Under the pieces are notes generated by a model. The model ran no database searches, was not told the origin of the DNA, and saw only the letters and a list, made by a program, of their open reading frames with translations. The position numbers and the translations under genes were made by a program. From an uncultured Collinsella sp. (GTDB taxonomy: Bacteria > Actinomycetota > Coriobacteriia > Coriobacteriales > Coriobacteriaceae), in the NCBI GenBank assembly GCA_958415665.1, contig CATYZK010000013.1:1-50802 (forward strand): a stretch of DNA of 50,802 nt, read 5' to 3'. Positions 39,788 through 48,404 of the stretch are shown one piece after another. Numbering within the stretch: the stretch's first letter is position 1; each line of letters starts with the position of its first letter.

Positions 39788-40849
39788 ATGGAGAGGATAC
39801 TCGGCGTTAATCTCTCTGGCTGGTTTATTCCCGAGCCTTGGGTGACCCCGTCGCTGTACGCGGCGACCGGTGCATCCAACGCGGCCGAGCTACAGGAGGC
39901 CATGGGTACCGCCGCCTATAACGAGCGCATGCGCCGCCATTACGAGACGTTTGTGAGCGAGGACGATTTTCGTCGCATGGCGCAGATCGGTCTCAATGCC
40001 GTGCGTCTGCCGGTGCCCTGGTATGCCTTTGGCTCACAGGAGTCCGATGCCTCCTACATATCGGTTGTCGATTACATCGACCGCGCGATTGAGTGGGCTG
40101 CCAAGTACGACATCCGCGTGCTGCTCGATCTGGCAACTGTGCCCGGTGGCCAGGGCGATTCCAACGATTCACCCACCACGCCGGAGGCTGTCGCCGAGTG
40201 GCATTCGTCCACCAACGGCCGTCATGTCGCACTCGACGTGCTTGAGCGCTTGGCCGATCGCTATGGCGAGGCCGAGAGCCTGCTGGGCATTGAGCTGCTG
40301 GACACGCCGCAGATGAGCGTTCGCAAGAGCCTCTTCACCATGACGGATGGCATTCCTGCTCACTACCTGCGCAATTTCTATCGCGATGCCTACGAGCTCG
40401 TTCGTTCGTATATGCCCGAGGATAAGATCGTCGTCTTCTCGTCGTCGGGGCATCCCAGCGAGTGGAAGCATTTTATGCGCGGCGCCAAGTACAAGAACGT
40501 CTACATGGACCTTCACCTGTACCATTACCGCGACGAGTATGCGCTCGACATCACGAGCCCTCGCGGGCTGACGACGGCGATTTCGCGTAACAAGCGCGAG
40601 CTCAAAGAAGCGATTTCGACTGGGTTCCCCGTGCTGGTGGGCGAATGGTCGGGTGCGGCGATTTTTGCCAACTCGTCGGTTACGCCTGAGGGCCGCAATG
40701 CCTACGAGCGCGTGTTCATCGCCAACCAGCTGGCTTCGTTTGCGCCGGCTGCCGGTTGGTTCTTCCAAACGTGGAAGACCGAGAAGCGCATTGCAGCATG
40801 GGACGCCCGCGCGGCGCTCGGTACGCTCGAGCGCGGCATGATTGAATAG
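39788..40849 (+). CDS. Glycoside hydrolase family 5-like protein with a lost acid/base residue
   Basis: A 353-residue cytoplasmic TIM-barrel protein. NLSGWFIPEPWVTPSLYAA (about 6-24), VRLPVPWYAF and DLHLYHYRD match GH5 exo-beta-1,3-glucanase-like sequences. The nucleophile is kept (VGEWSG, Glu286). The acid/base position, normally ...ELLNEP..., reads GIELLDTPQM: Asp172-Thr173 replace Asn-Glu. Hydrolysis by the usual retaining mechanism should be impaired. It may be a carbohydrate-binding pseudo-enzyme, a transglycosidase-like variant or a decayed gene. There is no signal peptide. ATG 39788 has AAGGGGG five bases upstream. It lies seven bases before rsmI. Confidence 0.8.
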   Translation: MERILGVNLSGWFIPEPWVTPSLYAATGASNAAELQEAMGTAAYNERMRRHYETFVSEDDFRRMAQIGLNAVRLPVPWYAFGSQESDASYISVVDYIDRAIEWAAKYDIRVLLDLATVPGGQGDSNDSPTTPEAVAEWHSSTNGRHVALDVLERLADRYGEAESLLGIELLDTPQMSVRKSLFTMTDGIPAHYLRNFYRDAYELVRSYMPEDKIVVFSSSGHPSEWKHFMRGAKYKNVYMDLHLYHYRDEYALDITSPRGLTTAISRNKRELKEAISTGFPVLVGEWSGAAIFANSSVTPEGRNAYERVFIANQLASFAPAAGWFFQTWKTEKRIAAWDARAALGTLERGMIE

Positions 40850-40855
40850 GTTGAT

Positions 40856-41734
40856 ATGACGCAAAACAGCGCCCATACGGGCAAACTCTATGTGGTCGGC
40901 ACGCCCATCGGCAACCTGGGCGACCTGTCCCCGCGCGTTGGCGAGGCGTTTGCCGCCGCCGATGCCATCTGCTGCGAGGACACACGCGTGACGTCAAAGC
41001 TGCTGATGCACCTGGGCATTTCCAAGCCGCTTGTCCGTTGCGACGAGAATGTGATCGCCAGCCGCGCCACCGGCCTGGTCGACCGTCTGCTGGCGGGGGA
41101 GACCCTCGCCTTTGCCTCTGACGCCGGCATGCCGAGCGTGTCCGATCCCGGCCAGGCGCTGGTCGAGGCGGCGCGTGAGGCCGATGTGCCCGTCGAAGTT
41201 ATTCCCGGGCCCTCTGCTTGCGTCACGGCGCTTGTTTCGTCCGGCATTCCCTGCGAGCATTTTTTCTTCGAGGGCTTTTTGGGCCGAAAGCACGGCGACC
41301 GTGTGCGCCGTTTGCAGCGCCTTGCCGTGGTGCCTGGCGCACTCATCTTCTACGAGTCTCCACATCGCATCGTGGCGACGCTCGAGGCCGTGGCGGAGGT
41401 CTTTCCCCAGCGTGAGGTTGCCGTCTGCCGCGAACTCACCAAGCTGCACGAGGAGGTCTTGCGCGGGCCCGCTGACCAGCTTGCCGAGGAGCTGCGTGCT
41501 CGCGGCGAGGTAAAGGGCGAGATTGCGCTGGTCATCGCGCCGCCGAGCGAGGATGAGGAGGCCGGCATCGCGCCGGTTGGCGCTGCGGTAGCGGATCCCG
41601 ACGAGGCCCTGCGCGAGGATATCCGCACCGCGCTCGAGGAGGGGGAGCCCGCCTCTGCAGTGGCCAAGCGCCTGTCTCAGAAGTATTCGCGCCGCAAGCG
41701 CGATGTCTATGCCATGGTGCTCGATATGCAATAG
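40856..41734 (+). CDS. rsmI: 16S rRNA (cytidine1402-2'-O)-methyltransferase
   Basis: A 292-residue SAM methyltransferase of the tetrapyrrole methylase fold acting on C1402 in the 30S decoding centre. Motifs LYVVGTPIGNLGDLSPR (about 11-27), EDTRVTSKLL, ASDAGMPSVSDPG, PGPSACVTALVSSG and FEGFLGRK are present. The C-terminal helix-turn-helix region (EEGEPASAVAKRLSQKYSRRKRDVYAM) is complete. The ribosome site is weak (AGG before ATG 40856), fitting translation coupled to the preceding gene. Confidence 0.95.
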   Translation: MTQNSAHTGKLYVVGTPIGNLGDLSPRVGEAFAAADAICCEDTRVTSKLLMHLGISKPLVRCDENVIASRATGLVDRLLAGETLAFASDAGMPSVSDPGQALVEAAREADVPVEVIPGPSACVTALVSSGIPCEHFFFEGFLGRKHGDRVRRLQRLAVVPGALIFYESPHRIVATLEAVAEVFPQREVAVCRELTKLHEEVLRGPADQLAEELRARGEVKGEIALVIAPPSEDEEAGIAPVGAAVADPDEALREDIRTALEEGEPASAVAKRLSQKYSRRKRDVYAMVLDMQ

Positions 41735-41803
41735 ATGGAGGATATCCAGCCCTTGCGCTAGAATCATCCCCTGTATGCAACGTTTTTCTGGAGGACAAAC
41801 CCC

Positions 41804-43405
41804 ATGGATCAAAGCAAGCCTTCGTTCTTTATCACGACGCCCATCTACTACGTCAACGCCGATCCGCACCTGGGCACGGCTTATTCCACCATCATCGCCG
41901 ACGTTCAGGCTCGCTATCGCCGCTCCGCCGGCTATAACGTCAAGTTCCTGACTGGCATGGACGAGCACGGCGAGAAGGTCGCCGAGGCCGCAGCCAAGCA
42001 TGGCATGACGCCGCAGGAGTGGACCGATAGTCAGGCCCCGCACTTCAAGGAGCTTTGGAGCAAGCTCGAGATTTCCAACGACGACTTCATCCGCACCACC
42101 GAGCCGCGCCAGCATCATGCCGTGCAGTATCTGTGGGAGCGCATGAAGGAGTCAGGCTATCTATATAAGGGCAGCTACGACGGTTGGTATTGCGTGCCTG
42201 ACGAGACCTACTTCACCGATACGCAGGTCCAGAAGGGCGATGAGGAGTACGGCAGCGTCGGCCAGCATCTATGCCCCGACTGCCACCGTCCGCTTGAGCG
42301 CGTGCAGGAGGAGTCCTACTTCTTTAAGCTTTCCGCCTTCCAGGACAAGCTTCTCAAGCTCTATGACGAGCACCCCGACTTTGTTGAGCCTGCGTTCCGT
42401 ATGAACGAGGTGCGCAGCTTTGTCGAGGGCGGCCTCAATGACCTTTCCGTGAGCCGTACGAGCTTTGACTGGGGCATTCAGGTCCCGTTTGACGAGGGCC
42501 ACGTGACCTACGTGTGGTTCGATGCGCTGCTCAACTATATGACTGCCGTCGGCTACGGTGTCGACACCGACGAGGCCCGTGCCGAGCTGGCCTATCGCTG
42601 GCCCGCGCAGTTCCACATCGTGGGTAAGGACATTATCCGCTTCCACTGCGTCATTTGGCCCGCCATGCTCATGGCCATCGGCGAGGCCCTGCCCGAGCAC
42701 GTCTTTGCCCACGGCTTCCTGACCGTGCGCAATGCCGAGACCGGTAAGGCCGAGAAGATGTCCAAGAGCCGCGGCAACGCCATCGCTCCGCAGGATGTTA
42801 TCGACATGCTGGGCGTCGAGGGCTACCGCTATTACTTTATGACCGACGTGGTCCCCGGCACCGACGGCGCCATCAGCTTCGATCGCATGGAGCAGGTCTA
42901 CAACGCCGATCTGGCCAACAGCTGGGGCAACCTCATCTCGCGCTCGCTCAACATGAGCGCAAAGTACTTTGACGGCTGCGCGCCCGCCAAGCCTGCATCG
43001 TTCGATGCGTTCGACAACCCGCTGGCAAAGATTGCCGACGGTTTGGTCGAGCGCTACATGGCCAAGATGGACGTGCTCGATTACGGTGGAGCCAAGGATG
43101 AGGTCTTGGAACTCATCCATGCTGCTAACCACTACATCGAGGACTCCGAGCCCTGGGCGCTTGCCAAGGACGAGGCTAAGGCCGACGAGCTGGCATTTGT
43201 GATCTACAACCTGCTCGAGGCCATCCGCATCGCCGCTCACCTGCTGATGCCGCTCATGCCCCAGACCTCTGCCGAGGCCCTGCGCCGCCTGTCCTGTGAG
43301 GGCGAGGCCGCGAGCGACGACCTCAAGGGCATTTGCGCTTGGGGTCTGCTTGCTGGTGGTCAGCCCGTCGAGAAGGGCGAGCCGCTGTTCCCGCGTCTGG
43401 GCTAA
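41804..43405 (+). CDS. metG: Methionyl-tRNA synthetase
   Basis: A 533-residue class I synthetase. FFITTPIYYVNADPHLGTAY holds the HIGH-type motif (HLGT), KMSKSRGNAI is the KMSKS loop, and a zinc-type CPDC pair lies near 157. An anticodon-binding helical domain fills the C-terminus. The EMAP-like tRNA-binding domain of longer MetG proteins is absent. CTGGAGG precedes the ATG. No T-box leader is seen. Confidence 0.97.
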   Translation: MDQSKPSFFITTPIYYVNADPHLGTAYSTIIADVQARYRRSAGYNVKFLTGMDEHGEKVAEAAAKHGMTPQEWTDSQAPHFKELWSKLEISNDDFIRTTEPRQHHAVQYLWERMKESGYLYKGSYDGWYCVPDETYFTDTQVQKGDEEYGSVGQHLCPDCHRPLERVQEESYFFKLSAFQDKLLKLYDEHPDFVEPAFRMNEVRSFVEGGLNDLSVSRTSFDWGIQVPFDEGHVTYVWFDALLNYMTAVGYGVDTDEARAELAYRWPAQFHIVGKDIIRFHCVIWPAMLMAIGEALPEHVFAHGFLTVRNAETGKAEKMSKSRGNAIAPQDVIDMLGVEGYRYYFMTDVVPGTDGAISFDRMEQVYNADLANSWGNLISRSLNMSAKYFDGCAPAKPASFDAFDNPLAKIADGLVERYMAKMDVLDYGGAKDEVLELIHAANHYIEDSEPWALAKDEAKADELAFVIYNLLEAIRIAAHLLMPLMPQTSAEALRRLSCEGEAASDDLKGICAWGLLAGGQPVEKGEPLFPRLG

Positions 43406-43448
43406 GACGTCGCGCGAATGCCATATCGGCAATTTGCTGTGTAACGGT

Positions 43449-43480
43449 AAGGGCATGGCCGCAACGGTCCATGCCCTTTT
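43449..43480 (+). terminator. Terminator of metG
   Basis: AAGGGCATGG with CCATGCCCTT around an inner mismatched loop, then TTTTAC. Confidence 0.85.
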
Positions 43481-43516
43481 ACTTTACGATGCAGCCACCA
43501 TGTTAAGGAGGCAACC

Positions 43517-44377
43517 ATGACAACTTCGCCTTTGGCAAACCCCACGGCAACTAGGGAGCTGCTAGAGGAGTTTGGCCTTGCGACCAAGCATCGCCTGGGC
43601 CAAAACTTCCTGATCGACAACCATGTGATCGAACGTATCTGTGAGCTCGCTGAGCTTGCGGGCGATGAGCGCGTGCTCGAGGTCGGCCCGGGTTGCGGCA
43701 CGCTGACGTTGGCCCTGCTGCAGGAGGCGGCGTGCGTTACGTCGATTGAGGCCGATCCTGAGCTTGAGCCGGTGCTCGATGCCCACGCCGCCGACTATGC
43801 CAACTTCCGCTTTATCATGGGCAATGCGCTCAAGGTGACGCCGGAGCAGATTGAGCAGGCCGCCGGTGGTGAACCCACGGTGTTTGTCGCGAATCTGCCC
43901 TATAACGTGGCGGCGACGATCATCCTTCAGTTCTTCCAGACGATGCCCGCGCTTAAGCGCGCTGTCGTCATGGTGCAAAAGGAAGTTGCAGATCGTATTG
44001 CCGCAACGCCGGGCAACAAGACCTATGGCGGCTACACGGCAAAGCTCGGCCTGTATGCGCAGGTGACGGGGCGCTTTGAGGTACCGCCGCGCTGCTTTAT
44101 GCCGGCGCCGCATGTGGATTCTGCCGTAGTACGCATCGATCGCGTTGACGGCGTGGTACCCGAGGGCCTCGACCGCGAGTTTGTGGCTCGTGTGATCGAC
44201 GCCGCGTTTGCTCAGCGCCGCAAGACGATTCGCAACTCCATGAGCGCCAACGGCTTTGCCAAGGACGTGCTCGACGCCGCCTTTGAGGCCTGCGGTATCG
44301 CATCCACTACGCGCGCCGAGACGCTCGACGTCGCCGCCTTTGTGTGCCTGGCTCGGGAGCTTTCCCATGACGCTTAA
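43517..44377 (+). CDS. rsmA: 16S rRNA (adenine1518-N6/adenine1519-N6)-dimethyltransferase
   Basis: A 286-residue enzyme that dimethylates two adenines near the 3' end of 16S rRNA, a late 30S step. LGQNFLIDNHVIERICELAE, then VLEVGPGCGTLTLALL (SAM site) and VANLPYNVAATIILQF (catalytic NLPY) are intact. The C-terminal domain is complete (PRCFMPAPHVDSAVVRI; AFAQRRKTIRNSM). AAGGAGG precedes the ATG. Its 3' end overlaps the TatD gene by 11 bases. Confidence 0.96.
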   Translation: MTTSPLANPTATRELLEEFGLATKHRLGQNFLIDNHVIERICELAELAGDERVLEVGPGCGTLTLALLQEAACVTSIEADPELEPVLDAHAADYANFRFIMGNALKVTPEQIEQAAGGEPTVFVANLPYNVAATIILQFFQTMPALKRAVVMVQKEVADRIAATPGNKTYGGYTAKLGLYAQVTGRFEVPPRCFMPAPHVDSAVVRIDRVDGVVPEGLDREFVARVIDAAFAQRRKTIRNSMSANGFAKDVLDAAFEACGIASTTRAETLDVAAFVCLARELSHDA

Positions 44378-45284
44378 TGCCGAACGCGTGACGTTTACCA
44401 AGAAAAAGAAGACGGTTGCTTGTCCCGTGCCCTTGGCACCGCTTGCCGACACACATGCACATCTGCTTTCGTTCTGGGGCAAGGATGTGCCCGAGACACT
44501 CGTGCGTGCCAAGGCGGCGGGCATCGACCTGTTGGTGACGGTCTTCGATCCCATTGCCGATAAGCGCAGCGTGACGGACTATAGCGACTGGCTGACGCGC
44601 GAGATTCTGCCGATGCAGGATATCCCGCAGATCAAGTATCTTGCCGGCGTGCATCCGTATGGCGCGCCGGACTATACCGACGACGTTCACGCACAGGTCG
44701 TTGCCGCGCTCGATGACCCTTTGTGCGCCGGTATCGGCGAGATTGGTCTGGACTACCACATGGATTACGACGACGACATCGCGCCGGCGCCCCACAGCGT
44801 GCAGATTGACTGCATGGCGCGCCAGCTCGAAGTTGCCGTGCGCCGCAATGTGCCGGTGGAGCTGCATCTGCGTCACGAGGACATGGACCAGGAGCGTACC
44901 TCGCACGTGGACGCCTACAACGTGCTTCGTGAGGTGGGCGTGCCCCAGGCCGGTTGTGTGCTGCACTGTTTTGGCGAGGACCGCGCCACGATGGAGCGCT
45001 TTGTGGAGCTGGGCTGCTATATCGCCTATGGTGGTGCGGCCACCTTTAAGCGCAACGACGACGTGCGCGAGGCATTTGCGGCAACCCCACTCGATCGAAT
45101 TTTGTTCGAGACGGATTGCCCGTATATGGCTCCGGAGCCCATCCGCGGTCTTGAATGCGAGCCCGCAATGATCTCCATTACGGCAAACGCGCTGGTTAAC
45201 GACCGTGTCGATCGCACTGGTGAGGACGCCGAAACAATCGCGCAAGCCGCTTGGGAAAATGCCTGCAAACTTTTTCAAAAATAG
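44367..45284 (+). CDS. tatD: TatD-family metal-dependent hydrolase
   Basis: A 305-residue TIM-barrel DNase/metallohydrolase. Metal ligands: DTHAHL near 28-33, GEIGLDY near 122-128, LHLRHED, LHCFGED and ETDCPYMAP near 249-257. The first 25 residues (TLNAERVTFTKKKK) are an unusual basic extension. TatD proteins have 3'-5' exonuclease and deoxyribonuclease activity and act in repair or DNA turnover. ATG 44367 begins inside rsmA, so translation is probably coupled. Confidence 0.9.
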   Translation: MTLNAERVTFTKKKKTVACPVPLAPLADTHAHLLSFWGKDVPETLVRAKAAGIDLLVTVFDPIADKRSVTDYSDWLTREILPMQDIPQIKYLAGVHPYGAPDYTDDVHAQVVAALDDPLCAGIGEIGLDYHMDYDDDIAPAPHSVQIDCMARQLEVAVRRNVPVELHLRHEDMDQERTSHVDAYNVLREVGVPQAGCVLHCFGEDRATMERFVELGCYIAYGGAATFKRNDDVREAFAATPLDRILFETDCPYMAPEPIRGLECEPAMISITANALVNDRVDRTGEDAETIAQAAWENACKLFQK

Positions 45285-45327
45285 TTCTTGCGTTCGCGAT
45301 GGCGCTCCGTTATTCTAATTCCTGCAC

Positions 45328-45414
45328 GCGGGCGTGGCGGAATTGGCAGACGCGTACGGTTCAGGTCCGTATGGGGGCAACCCCATGAAGGTTCAAGTCC
45401 TTTCGCCCGCACCA
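45328..45414 (+). tRNA. tRNA-Leu(CAG)
   Basis: A class II tRNA with an extra arm (TGGGGGCAACCCCA). Acceptor GCGGGCG with CGCCCGC. Anticodon arm TACGG-TTCAGGT-CCGTA, anticodon CAG. T-loop TTCAAGTC. CCA is encoded. A likely promoter (TTGCGT and TATTCT) lies just upstream. Confidence 0.95.
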
Positions 45415-45645
45415 TTGATTGAAAGAGCTCCCAGTAATGGGAGCTTTTTTGTTATGGGCCCATCGCAGGGACTTGAACCTGTGAAGGAGCGAGCGTCAAG
45501 AAAACGCGGAGCGTTTTTAGCGAGCTGGCGAGTCCGCCGGCAGGCGGGCGAAGCCGGTGCGGATCCGCGAAGCGGATACGCGGACGTCCTTTCGCCCGCA
45601 CCATTAAATGAAAGAGCTCCCAGCAATGGGAGCTTTTTTGTTATG
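45397..45645 (+). repeat. tRNA-Leu 3'-end/terminator duplication with inverted T-arm and hairpin module
   Basis: The tRNA 3' end plus terminator (45397-45456) recurs at 45586-45645 with three changes in 60 bases. GGACTTGAACCT (45469-45480) is the complement of this tRNA's T-arm (45389-45400). A 92-base module at 45493-45584 holds three hairpins: AAAACGC-GGA-GCGTTTT, CCGCC-GGCA-GGCGG and ATCCGC-GAA-GCGGAT. The module is almost identical to the one after tRNA-Arg (six differences by eye). Confidence 0.9.
45426..45450 (+). terminator. Terminator of tRNA-Leu (first copy)
   Basis: AGCTCCCA-GTAA-TGGGAGCT then TTTTT; a second copy with one change lies at 45615-45639. Confidence 0.9.
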
Positions 45646-45702
45646 CACGATCTCCTTGGACGGGTATCCTAATGCCAACGTGTGCCTATCAGAGGAGAGA
45701 CC

Positions 45703-46641
45703 ATGCTGTTTTCCGGTATCATCGCCGCCCTTACCAGCCTTTTGATTCCCATTATCATCCTGTTGCTGCTGCTCCCCAACGCCTGCTACGTCGTTGAACA
45801 GCAGCACGCCGTAATCATCGAGCGCTTGGGTAAGTTCAACCGTATCGTCAACGCGGGCTTCCACGTGAAGGTGCCCGTGATCGACCGCAAGGCCGCCACG
45901 GTGAGCCTGCGCACCATGAAAAACGGTTTTGGCATCGACGTTAAGACCCAGGACAACGTGACCATCGGCCTTGAGGTCTCCGCTCAGTACCACGTGAGCT
46001 ACGACATGGGCGCCGGCCCGGCAGATTCGGGCATCTACAAGAGCTACTACATGCTGCAGGAGCCCGTCGACCAGATGCGCGACTTCATCACCGACGCCCT
46101 GCGCTCCTCCATCCCCGTCTACACACTCGATGAGGTCTTTGCCAAGAAGGATGACATCGCCAAGGATGTCAACGCTACCGTTTCCGAGCAGATGGCCGCC
46201 TACGGCTTCACCCTCGTGTCGACGCTCATCACCAAAATTGCACTGCCGACCGAGGTTGAGAACTCCATGAACGACATCAACGCCGCCCAGCGCAAGCGCG
46301 CTGCCGCGCAGGAGCTCGCCGAGGCCGACCGCATCAAGCGCGTCACCGAGGCGACCGCCGAGGCCGAGGCGATGGAAAAGGCAGGCGAAGGCATCGCCAA
46401 CCAGCGCAAGGCTATCGCGTTGGGCATCAAGGATTCGCTCGAGATTATCCAGGAGACGGGCGTCGGTAACGACGAGGCCAACCAGCTGTTTATGTTTACG
46501 CAGTGGTCCGAGATGATGACGGAGTTCGCACGTACGGGCAAAAACTCGACGGTCGTGTTGCCGAGCGACTTTTCGCAGTCGGCCTCGATGTTCGAGCAGA
46601 TGCTGGTTGCCGGTAAGGTTCAGAACGAGTCAAAGGAGTAG
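45703..46641 (+). CDS. SPFH-domain (stomatin/prohibitin-type) membrane protein
   Basis: A 312-residue protein. An N-terminal hydrophobic helix (SLLIPIIILLLLLPNA) is followed by an SPFH domain (about 32-200, ERLGKFNRIVNAGFHVKVPV ... VTIGLEVSAQYHV). A coiled-coil (about 205-255, Ala/Glu/Lys-rich, AEADRIKRVTEATAEAEAM) precedes a flat C-terminus. Such proteins oligomerise in the membrane and organise proteases or microdomains. No protease partner is adjacent. ATG 45703 has AGAGGAGA five bases upstream. Confidence 0.88.
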   Translation: MLFSGIIAALTSLLIPIIILLLLLPNACYVVEQQHAVIIERLGKFNRIVNAGFHVKVPVIDRKAATVSLRTMKNGFGIDVKTQDNVTIGLEVSAQYHVSYDMGAGPADSGIYKSYYMLQEPVDQMRDFITDALRSSIPVYTLDEVFAKKDDIAKDVNATVSEQMAAYGFTLVSTLITKIALPTEVENSMNDINAAQRKRAAAQELAEADRIKRVTEATAEAEAMEKAGEGIANQRKAIALGIKDSLEIIQETGVGNDEANQLFMFTQWSEMMTEFARTGKNSTVVLPSDFSQSASMFEQMLVAGKVQNESKE

Positions 46642-46647
46642 GCACGC

Positions 46648-47118
46648 GTGAAATACACCGTCGTTTGCGTCGGTAAGCTCAAAGAGCGCTTTTGGAAGGA
46701 TGCCTGCGCTGAGTACACCAAGCGCCTAGGCGCCTATGCCAAGGTGGATATCCGCGAGGTGGCCGATATCGACCCGGCTAAGGCGGGCGGCGTGGATGTC
46801 GCGCGCGACAAGGAGGGGGCGGCGATTCTTGCAGCCCTGCCGCCTCGAGCACATGTGATCTTGCTGGCCATTGAGGGCAAAGAGCGCTCGAGCGAGGAGC
46901 TTTCGGCGCGGCTCGATGATCTTATGCTACGTGGTAACAGCGACATCGCCTTTGTGATTGGCGGATCGGACGGCGTGAGCGATGACGTGCGCGCACGAGC
47001 CGACGAGATGCTCAGCTTTGGACGTATTACCTTGCCGCATAACTTGGCGCGCGTGGTGCTGCTGGAGCAAATCTACCGCGCCTGCAAGATCAGCCGTGGC
47101 GAGCCGTATCACAAATAG
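46648..47118 (+). CDS. rlmH: 23S rRNA (pseudouridine1915-N3)-methyltransferase
   Basis: A 156-residue SPOUT methyltransferase. VGKLKERFWKDACAEYTKRL at the N-terminus and FVIGGSDGVSDDVRARAD, followed by LPHNLARVVLLEQIYRACK with the C-terminal GEPYHK, match RlmH (YbeA). It methylates pseudouridine 1915 on assembled ribosomes. GTG 46648 has AAGGAG seven bases upstream. It follows the SPFH gene after six bases. Confidence 0.96.
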   Translation: MKYTVVCVGKLKERFWKDACAEYTKRLGAYAKVDIREVADIDPAKAGGVDVARDKEGAAILAALPPRAHVILLAIEGKERSSEELSARLDDLMLRGNSDIAFVIGGSDGVSDDVRARADEMLSFGRITLPHNLARVVLLEQIYRACKISRGEPYHK

Positions 47119-47191
47119 GTCGGCAATACGAAACAATGGCGTGGGACAATAGCTTTCGTTTTGAGGAATGTGTCTGAAAGGACTATGTGAT

Positions 47192-47962
47192 ATGAAGATT
47201 GGATTTGTCGGTTTTGGCAATATGGCGAGCGCTATGGCCGATGGCTGGATCGCTGCCGGTGTAGCTGCGAGCGACATGTGCGCCTGTGCGGGTCGCTACG
47301 ACGCACTGGTTGAGCGCTGTGAGGCGCGCGGGATGGCCGCTTGCCACGATGCCGCCGAGGTTGTCGCCGCATCCGATATCGTGGTCGCTGCGGTCAAGCC
47401 GTACATGGTCGAGAAGGTATTCGCCCCGCTCAAGGATGCTCTTGCCAAAAAGGTCGTTCTGTCGGTTGCCTGGACCTGGGACAGTGCCAAGTGGGAGCAG
47501 GTCCTGCCGGGCGTCGCGCATATCTCGACGGTGCCCAACACGCCGGTTTCGGTGGGCGAGGGTGTCATCGCCTGCGAGAGGGCTTCCACGCTTAGTGATG
47601 AACAGCGTGCCACGGTGCTCGGTCTGCTCGGAAAGCTTGGCGCTGTCGTCGAGCTCGATACGAACCTGCTGTTTGTGGGCGGCACGGTGGGTGGTTGCGC
47701 TCCGGCGTTTGTCGCCATGGCGATCGAGGCCCTGGGCGATGCGGCCGTCAAACACGGTATTCCGCGCGCCGATGCCTATCGCATTGTGAGCCAGATGGTG
47801 CTGGGTACGGCAAAGCTGCAGCTCGCAACCGGTCAGCATCCCGCAGCGATGAAGGATGCCGTGTGCTCGCCCGGCGGTGCCACCATCAAGGGCGTCGTCG
47901 CGCTCGAGGATGCCGGCATGCGCAGCGCCCTGGTCAAGGCAATCGACGCAACCCTCCAGTAA
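47192..47962 (+). CDS. proC: Pyrroline-5-carboxylate reductase
   Basis: A 256-residue NAD(P)H enzyme making proline from pyrroline-5-carboxylate. The Rossmann motif GFVGFGNMASAMADGW is at the N-terminus. VVAAVKPYMVEKV and the C-terminal substrate site AVCSPGGATIKGVVALEDAG (signature) are present. AAAGGA lies about ten bases before ATG 47192; a longer reading from 47168 would place that site inside the gene. Confidence 0.93.
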   Translation: MKIGFVGFGNMASAMADGWIAAGVAASDMCACAGRYDALVERCEARGMAACHDAAEVVAASDIVVAAVKPYMVEKVFAPLKDALAKKVVLSVAWTWDSAKWEQVLPGVAHISTVPNTPVSVGEGVIACERASTLSDEQRATVLGLLGKLGAVVELDTNLLFVGGTVGGCAPAFVAMAIEALGDAAVKHGIPRADAYRIVSQMVLGTAKLQLATGQHPAAMKDAVCSPGGATIKGVVALEDAGMRSALVKAIDATLQ

Positions 47963-47974
47963 AACTTGCTATTT

Positions 47975-48109
47975 AGGGACAGGTCTATTTTGGCAGGTTT
48001 TTCCCGCTGTTTTGTCCTTTTAGCGAAAAGCGCCCCGCAACTGGTTCAATTCCAGTTGCGGGGCGCTTGCGTTTGCCCAGATAAAACCAATCAAAATAAA
48101 CCTGTCCCT
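47975..48109. repeat. MITE-like element with 19-bp terminal inverted repeats and a 17-bp central palindrome
   Basis: AGGGACAGGTCTATTTTGG (47975-47993) faces TCAAAATAAACCTGTCCCT (48091-48109) with two mismatches. In the middle AAGCGCCCCGCAACTGG (48028-48044) and its exact complement (48052-48068) enclose seven bases. No protein is encoded. It lies between the proC stop and a convergent small gene, where it would also act as a terminator. Confidence 0.8.
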
Positions 48110-48119
48110 TTTTGGCGAG

Positions 48120-48293
48120 TTAGTCCCAGAAGCTGTCTTCTTCGTCCTCGGACTTGGGGCCGCGGTCGACATACATCTTATGGGTGCGCTTCTCCATTAC
48201 AAAGGCAAGAATCGCAAACAGCAGGATGCCGCCGGCGAAAAGGATGGCAAAACCGGTGCGGGTGCCAAACAAAAAGGAAAAAACTGCGTCCAT
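48120..48293 (-). CDS. Small membrane protein, 57 aa
   Basis: A short gene on the minus strand. It reads MDAVFSFLFGTRTG, then one hydrophobic helix (FAILFAGGILLFAILAFVM, about 15-33), a basic MEKRTHKMYVDRG stretch and an acidic tail ending EDEEDSFWD. The ATG has GAAGG seven bases upstream and the stop is 11 bases beyond the MITE-like repeat. The regular membrane-then-charged layout supports a real small inner-membrane protein; its function is unknown. Confidence 0.7.
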   Translation of the reverse strand: MDAVFSFLFGTRTGFAILFAGGILLFAILAFVMEKRTHKMYVDRGPKSEDEEDSFWD

Positions 48294-48318
48294 TGGGTGC
48301 CTTCTTGCGTAGTTGAGT

Positions 48319-48347
48319 TGGGTCGTAAACGCTCATAAGTATATACT
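48319..48347 (+). promoter_or_regulatory. Candidate promoter of serS
   Basis: TTGGGT (48319-48324) and TATACT (48342-48347), 17 bases apart, about 58 bases before the serS ATG. Confidence 0.45.
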
Positions 48348-48404
48348 TGCCCATACATGTACAAGGTTGCAACCTAAATGGAATGTATATCGCCGGAGGA
48401 TCTA

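Noticed and set aside
47966..48316. 116-codon plus-strand frame
   Set aside because: It is the read-through of the MITE-like palindrome and the opposite strand of the small membrane protein.
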